DNA from: Nemopilema nomurai
Taxonomy: Eukaryota > Cnidaria > Scyphozoa > Rhizostomeae > Rhizostomatidae
Reading direction: 5' to 3'
Assembly (NCBI GenBank): GCA_003864495.1
Contig: ML133499.1
Span: 248,001 to 312,000 of the forward strand
DNA: 64,000 bases
Shown here piece after piece: positions 62,201 through 64,000 of this stretch. The notes under the pieces are model-generated. The model saw nothing but the letters and a program-made list of their open reading frames with translations. It had not been told where the DNA came from and searched no databases. How positions within the stretch are numbered: position 1 is the first letter of the stretch; each line of letters opens with the position of its first letter. Both the position numbers and the translations under genes were made by a program.

Positions 62201-64000
62201 ATGCTTTTCTCCAAAATTTATTGAAATGGCCTAATTACGCATTATTGACTGTTGGTTGACTTCGTGTTGCTGTTGCTGGTCGTAGATATTCAACGTGCTA
62301 ATGGGTTTCTTGAGAACCAACCAATCAGAATACGTCCTGAAGCACGTGTTTGCATCATTGCGAAGCTTCATTCACAAGGTAAGTGTAAGCCTGAACAAAA
62401 TTGCTAAAATGCTTTTTTCGCCAAATGAAATAATGAAGCTTAAACCCAATACTACTAGAACGGATAGAACGGCTGAACTTCACAGTGTATTCATATTCCA
62501 CCTTGTTTCTGAAAAGGTCTTTTATTTGCGCACACCTTTTAGTTTTCAGTTTTTCACGATAAAGACACAATCAGAAAAAATTGGGAAGGTTCTCTGAAAT
62601 TTTCCAATTGAGTTCTTGTCTTTGATTGTTATTTATTTCTAGTAGGTTAAAGGCCATCTTGGCCTATGTACGGATTGTGGCAAACTTCATGATAATTAAG
62701 ATCTTATTCGATACATGCTTGTATTTTGATAACGCTACCATCTTACGCTGCAAAGCACAACAGCTCCGAATATGCTTTCTGTGATAATTAGACAGAACCT
62801 TTTACAACATTGATTTGTCATTTTGAGATCATAACTTTTGTGCTAAATGTTGTTCATCTTCAATGTCGCTTAATAAGAGATGCTTTCTAAACAGTTTCCA
62901 AGCGCCTTGTTCAAAGGAAGTGCCAATCTATGTGGACTGCTCTGTTATGAGGTTGGTTAGGGTCTATTCATTATGATTATGATTATTATCATTATTATTA
63001 TGATTGTTATTATTATGTGTGCGTTATGTGTGTTTATTATGTGTGTTATTGTTAAGCTTGCAATGTGTGCTGCAGATAGCATGATGCCTGTAGAGGATAT
63101 TTGGATCTGCTTAATGCAAAGGCGACCCACTTTGGTTGTCCCGGTTGTATAAGGGGTTGTAGAAACGAGTTGTAATAGGTTTCTACCGACTGCGTTGCTC
63201 AACCTCTATGGACGATCCGAGCCAAAGTTGTCATATTTAACGTGCAGAGAACACGGAGCCAGGCCGAGAGAGAGAGACAACGTGTTGCTTGTTGTGTTCT
63301 GTAGCTCTGTTTCTAATTGACTTTGATTGATTTAACTCAACTATACAATCATAATTTATACCGATGCTCTAAGAATAAATTTGCTGACAAGGGATGAGAG
63401 AGGATGATGAAATGATCATGTAATAGGGATGAACAGTCTAGGCTGAGGTGCGAGAAAAGATGTCAGCATGACATGGTGTGACAATGAAAAGTAGACAAAC
63501 GAGTCACTACAGGGTGACTTGTTGCGGTTATGAGAAACGAGGATAATCAGTTAAGAGAAGCTGTTTTCGTCCTTGGTCTATTTGTGAAGAAGCTCATTAT
63601 AGTTATATTTAAATTATATTCATTATATTTAAAAGCATTCTGACTATGAGGTATTCAAAGCTTTGCAATCTCATAGAAAAGTGTTTGGCCAGCATATGGT
63701 CTAAGTCTTTTCTCAACCTTTCAAGCAAATATTAAATAGGCATGTTTGATAAAAGACTATCATGGTTAGTAAGCCAAAACGAGGTTGTTACATCATCATT
63801 CTTCAGAAAGAGGCTTGGTGACGAGACAAGGGATTCTGGGATCGCAAACGGGTATAGCACATTGATTGCACTTCTCAGCAAAGAGACCACGTGTTCAATG
63901 TTTTTTTTTATTTTTCGCCATTGCCCAGCCCCATTTCATGTGCAATGTTTTTTACTTCTCAGATTTTAAAGATGTGCAATTCAAAGATCGAGACAGTTCG
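34914..64000 (+). CDS. DOCK9: DOCK-D (zizimin) guanine nucleotide exchange factor, about 40 exons, 3' end beyond window
   Basis: A homologue of DOCK9/10/11, which activate Cdc42 (and Rac) through a C-terminal DHR-2 domain and bind membranes through PH and DHR-1 domains. About 1,467 codons from the ATG at 35141 are present in consistent phase. The order is N-terminal zizimin region, PH domain, DOCK N-terminal block, DHR-1 (C2-type) domain and armadillo-like helical region. The window ends inside the exon encoding ILKMCNSKIE (human ILKCCNSK), so the DHR-2 domain, normally about the last 400-500 residues, lies to the right. A PH domain before DHR-1 separates subfamily D from A, B and C. Which vertebrate paralogue is closest cannot be told; the symbol marks the subfamily. 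Exon coordinates are in the block entries that follow. Confidence 0.95.
38376..43814 (+). CDS. DOCK-D N-terminal region exons
   Basis: Exons 38376-38492, 39334-39423, 43391-43473 and 43736-43814. They encode [53 protein letters not shown] and LPCKQDVMKILNSQIFEVDI. These follow the DOCK11 order ([53 protein letters not shown]). Phases 0, 0, 2, 0 join without stops. The intron 39424-43390 is about 4 kb and contains an antisense open frame. Confidence 0.9.
40925..41035 (+). repeat. Short ATCCATCAATCAAAGTGG-type tandem repeat
   Basis: Four imperfect units of about 18-22 bp, with core CATCAATCAAAGT, lie inside the 4-kb DOCK intron. Confidence 0.75.
41515..42020 (-). CDS. Open frame of about 165 codons, antisense in a DOCK intron (candidate nested gene or terminal exon)
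   Basis: On the minus strand a frame is open from a TGA near 42025 to a TAA at 41515. It reads like protein: LNKALRDIALRFPQTKSRIT, GVWHTERLIRKSIS, RISNRLFLKEVENRLNIY, SLPKKLIKMNNLSVRTAQIF, RVEKKRLEQETK. It is basic and probably helical. There is no ATG near the start, so a terminal exon with an acceptor such as ATATCAG near 41990 is more likely than a complete gene. I recognise no family and found no partner exon or AATAAA. Confidence 0.35.
42472..42636 (+). repeat. Duplicated 27-bp motif in DOCK intron
   Basis: CCGGACT(A/G)TCGGGGCCTGG followed by GAACCGA occurs near 42474 and 42609, about 135 bp apart, with one mismatch. Confidence 0.7.
44140..45775 (+). CDS. DOCK PH-domain exons
   Basis: Exons 44140-44241, 44646-44717, 44860-44922 and the first part of 45642-46274. 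They encode GIFKEGYLTKAP, TYKRRWFTLKQVSSDGSYLL, KGTLYLDSCSHITK and MHGFELHIQDKVYGLAADS, then EMNSWVAALCKATGI, ending with the PH C-terminal helix and its conserved Trp. All four joins are phase 0. The first of these exons ends AAG|GCAAGT, a GC donor. PH domains of this subfamily bind phosphoinositides at the plasma membrane. Confidence 0.93.
45642..46274 (+). CDS. Large DOCK exon: end of PH domain and N-terminal DOCK block
   Basis: A single 633-bp exon, phase 0 at both ends. After the PH helix it encodes ENRNKLFPIYSDLGGKYDV, VQPFKDITTTRFTVNCQSLQ, ECEPFFTTWCLFDVREGRKL and SEDFCCDLNDPFLKEML. These match the conserved NxLFxxxSD, VEPFFxxxALFDVK and ISxxFHxDLN elements of DOCK-C/D proteins. Confidence 0.95.
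46897..48909 (+). CDS. DOCK exons between the N-terminal block and DHR-1
   Basis: Exons 46897-47102, 48074-48140, 48510-48565 and 48836-48909. Encoded landmarks are AIFSVTSPHSEVYLIVRITK, CVEPYMKTTD, RLGKYMMPFGWAMRPLF and DEDFLKLLTDVK, then QQVIPGQIKCTVNKL. The human order is IFSVTNPHPEIFLVARIEK, CAEPYIKNSD, RLGQYRMPFAWAARPIF, and QIIPGQLNITVE. Phases 2, 0, 2, 1 are consistent. Confidence 0.93.
47140..47405 (+). repeat. 21-bp minisatellite in DOCK intron
   Basis: About 12 imperfect copies of GTGAGATTATAGGACTAGTAT start 40 bp after the donor at 47103. The array keeps one plus frame open (repeating VCEIIGL) but is intronic. Confidence 0.95.
49130..50600 (+). repeat. 98-bp satellite-like tandem array, about 14 copies, in DOCK intron
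   Basis: ACGATGTTTGC recurs at 49193, 49291, 49389 and 49487 and on at 98-bp steps to about 50470. Units contain TTTTTGCGCTTGGGG, CTTGCTATCCACCTTGG and CATCCCTTGATGTTTGC. Two main subtypes end in TTAGCGCAC or TTAGCTTAC and partly alternate. Edge units (49130-49190 and 50470-50600) are diverged. The intron is 48910-50716. Confidence 0.97.
50717..53187 (+). CDS. DOCK DHR-1 (C2-type lipid-binding) domain exons
   Basis: Exons 50717-50904, 51259-51417, 51832-51958, 52439-52475, 52848-52917 and 53098-53187. Landmarks are HVPLKPFSR, FYVHPISLNYSNQKTFSKAR, NLAIKIEFKESDE, PMFYEEAKIRLPTHIHNKHH, ILFTIYHVSVEQPK, GYAWMKILENG, and MKWVDGKGAQVFKINTRLVS. The human counterpart runs [20 protein letters not shown] to LPIHLHQKHHLLFTFYHVS to GFAWVPLLKDGR to IKWVDG. 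DHR-1 binds phosphatidylinositol phosphates and targets DOCK proteins to membranes. Exon 52439-52475 is only 37 bp. Confidence 0.95.
53444..57373 (+). CDS. DOCK armadillo-like region exons, first part
   Basis: Exons 53444-53530, 53718-53833, 54363-54432, 54758-54874, 55384-55473, 56075-56194, 56601-56633, 56998-57081 and 57289-57373. They encode DQHINNFFAHWQ, LMHAIEVTTVVRFLPVILNQ, LISQIHEEDKEALLKSFVK, RAWFFFDVIVKSMAQ, KCFTHMDRGFVFHMVNYV, and FELKFDFLRAISEHEHYVAL. The human equivalents are [45 protein letters not shown] and [20 protein letters not shown]. One exon (56601-56633) is 33 bp. The segment between VHEE and RAWFFF, which in human DOCK11 reads ADFLSINKLLKYS, is shortened or diverged. 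Confidence 0.92.
58140..64000 (+). CDS. DOCK armadillo-like region exons, second part, to window end
   Basis: Exons 58140-58219, 58352-58456, 59088-59406, 59909-60047, 60257-60310, 60931-61061, 61538-61659, 62040-62084, 62286-62378, 62895-62951 and 63963-64000 (cut by the window). Landmarks are CKKHFLVGLILKE, IKLIRNLLAKHELDERYQ, QARIAALYIPFLTTILEH, a Ser/Pro-rich insert (59210-59330), KRELLLCMVFLLKRLSP, VAIVVLDTLELFCANF, VLKHVFASLRSFIHKFPSAL, and ILKMCNSKIE. Donors after 62084 (GTTCTT) and 62951 (GTTGGT) are weak, but phase and homology support them. DHR-2 should follow to the right. Confidence 0.92.
58565..58725. repeat. C-rich degenerate repeat in DOCK intron
   Basis: A run of seven or more imperfect units of the form AATTGACCCCCCTC/GAAAAGACCCCC lies just after the exon ending at 58456. 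Strong C/G strand asymmetry contrasts with the surrounding AT-rich intron. Confidence 0.6.
60325..60700 (+). repeat. Decamer tandem repeat (CAGTAAACAT/ACC) in DOCK intron
   Basis: More than 30 copies of the 10-mer AGTAAACA(T/C)(C/A) begin about 20 bp after the donor at 60311. Higher-order alternation of CATC and CACC units gives a 20-bp super-period. Confidence 0.97.
62968..63050 (+). repeat. ATT-rich microsatellite
   Basis: Interrupted TATTATTATGATTATT followed by TGTGTTATTGT repeats, in the last visible DOCK intron. Confidence 0.8.
63230..63520 (+). repeat. Dispersed repeat, copy B
   Basis: Same ordered blocks and orientation as copy A at 23550-23780, 40 kb away. Here it is inside the DOCK intron 62952-63962. 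Confidence 0.8.

Noticed and set aside
1..64000. tRNA, rRNA or snRNA genes
   Set aside because: I looked for T-loop (GTTCRANNC) and related signatures on both strands and found only isolated partial matches without a cloverleaf.

Overview
This is eukaryotic, AT-rich animal DNA. Genes are split into many short exons (about 30-200 bp, with large exceptions) by introns of about 0.1-4 kb with mostly GT-AG borders, and there are no operons or bacterial signals. The gene set (calmodulin-like protein, TMEM147, AGFG-type ArfGAP, the ciliary protein IQCG/DRC9, PEX16, a zizimin-type DOCK) is metazoan. Intron sizes, compactness and many private minisatellites suggest an early-branching invertebrate such as an anthozoan cnidarian; that placement is inference. 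All exon models below were built by hand from splice sites, reading-phase continuity and recalled family sequence; no alignment was run.

Layout. 1-400: probable last exon of an upstream plus-strand gene. 400-7000: gene-poor DNA with decayed LINE reverse-transcriptase fragments on both strands. 7076-about 9850: a calmodulin-like gene (+) whose central EF-hand exon is preceded by four extra copies of its own 3' splice site, and whose next exon is followed by two extra copies of its own 5' splice site. 10838-15135: complete TMEM147 (-, 7 exons, 228 aa). 15336-22256: complete AGFG/HRB homologue (+, 7 exons, 679 aa), head-to-head with TMEM147 across about 200 bp. 24220-29489: complete IQCG/DRC9 (-, 13 exons, 378 aa). 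32365-33534: intronless PEX16 (+, 389 aa). 34914-64000: a large DOCK-D (DOCK9/10/11, zizimin) gene (+, about 40 exons), leaving the window before its catalytic DHR-2 domain.

The genes do not form one pathway. They cover calcium sensing, ER translocon biogenesis (TMEM147), endocytic and Arf-linked trafficking (AGFG), the ciliary nexin-dynein regulatory complex (IQCG), peroxisome membrane assembly (PEX16) and Cdc42/Rac activation (DOCK). The most unusual features are the duplicated splice-site arrays of the calmodulin-like gene, the unrecognised exon joined in phase to the DOCK N-terminus, a GC-AG intron inside the PH domain, a protein-like antisense open frame in a DOCK intron, a TIR/TSD-bounded DNA element in AGFG, the intronless PEX16, and several intronic satellites.
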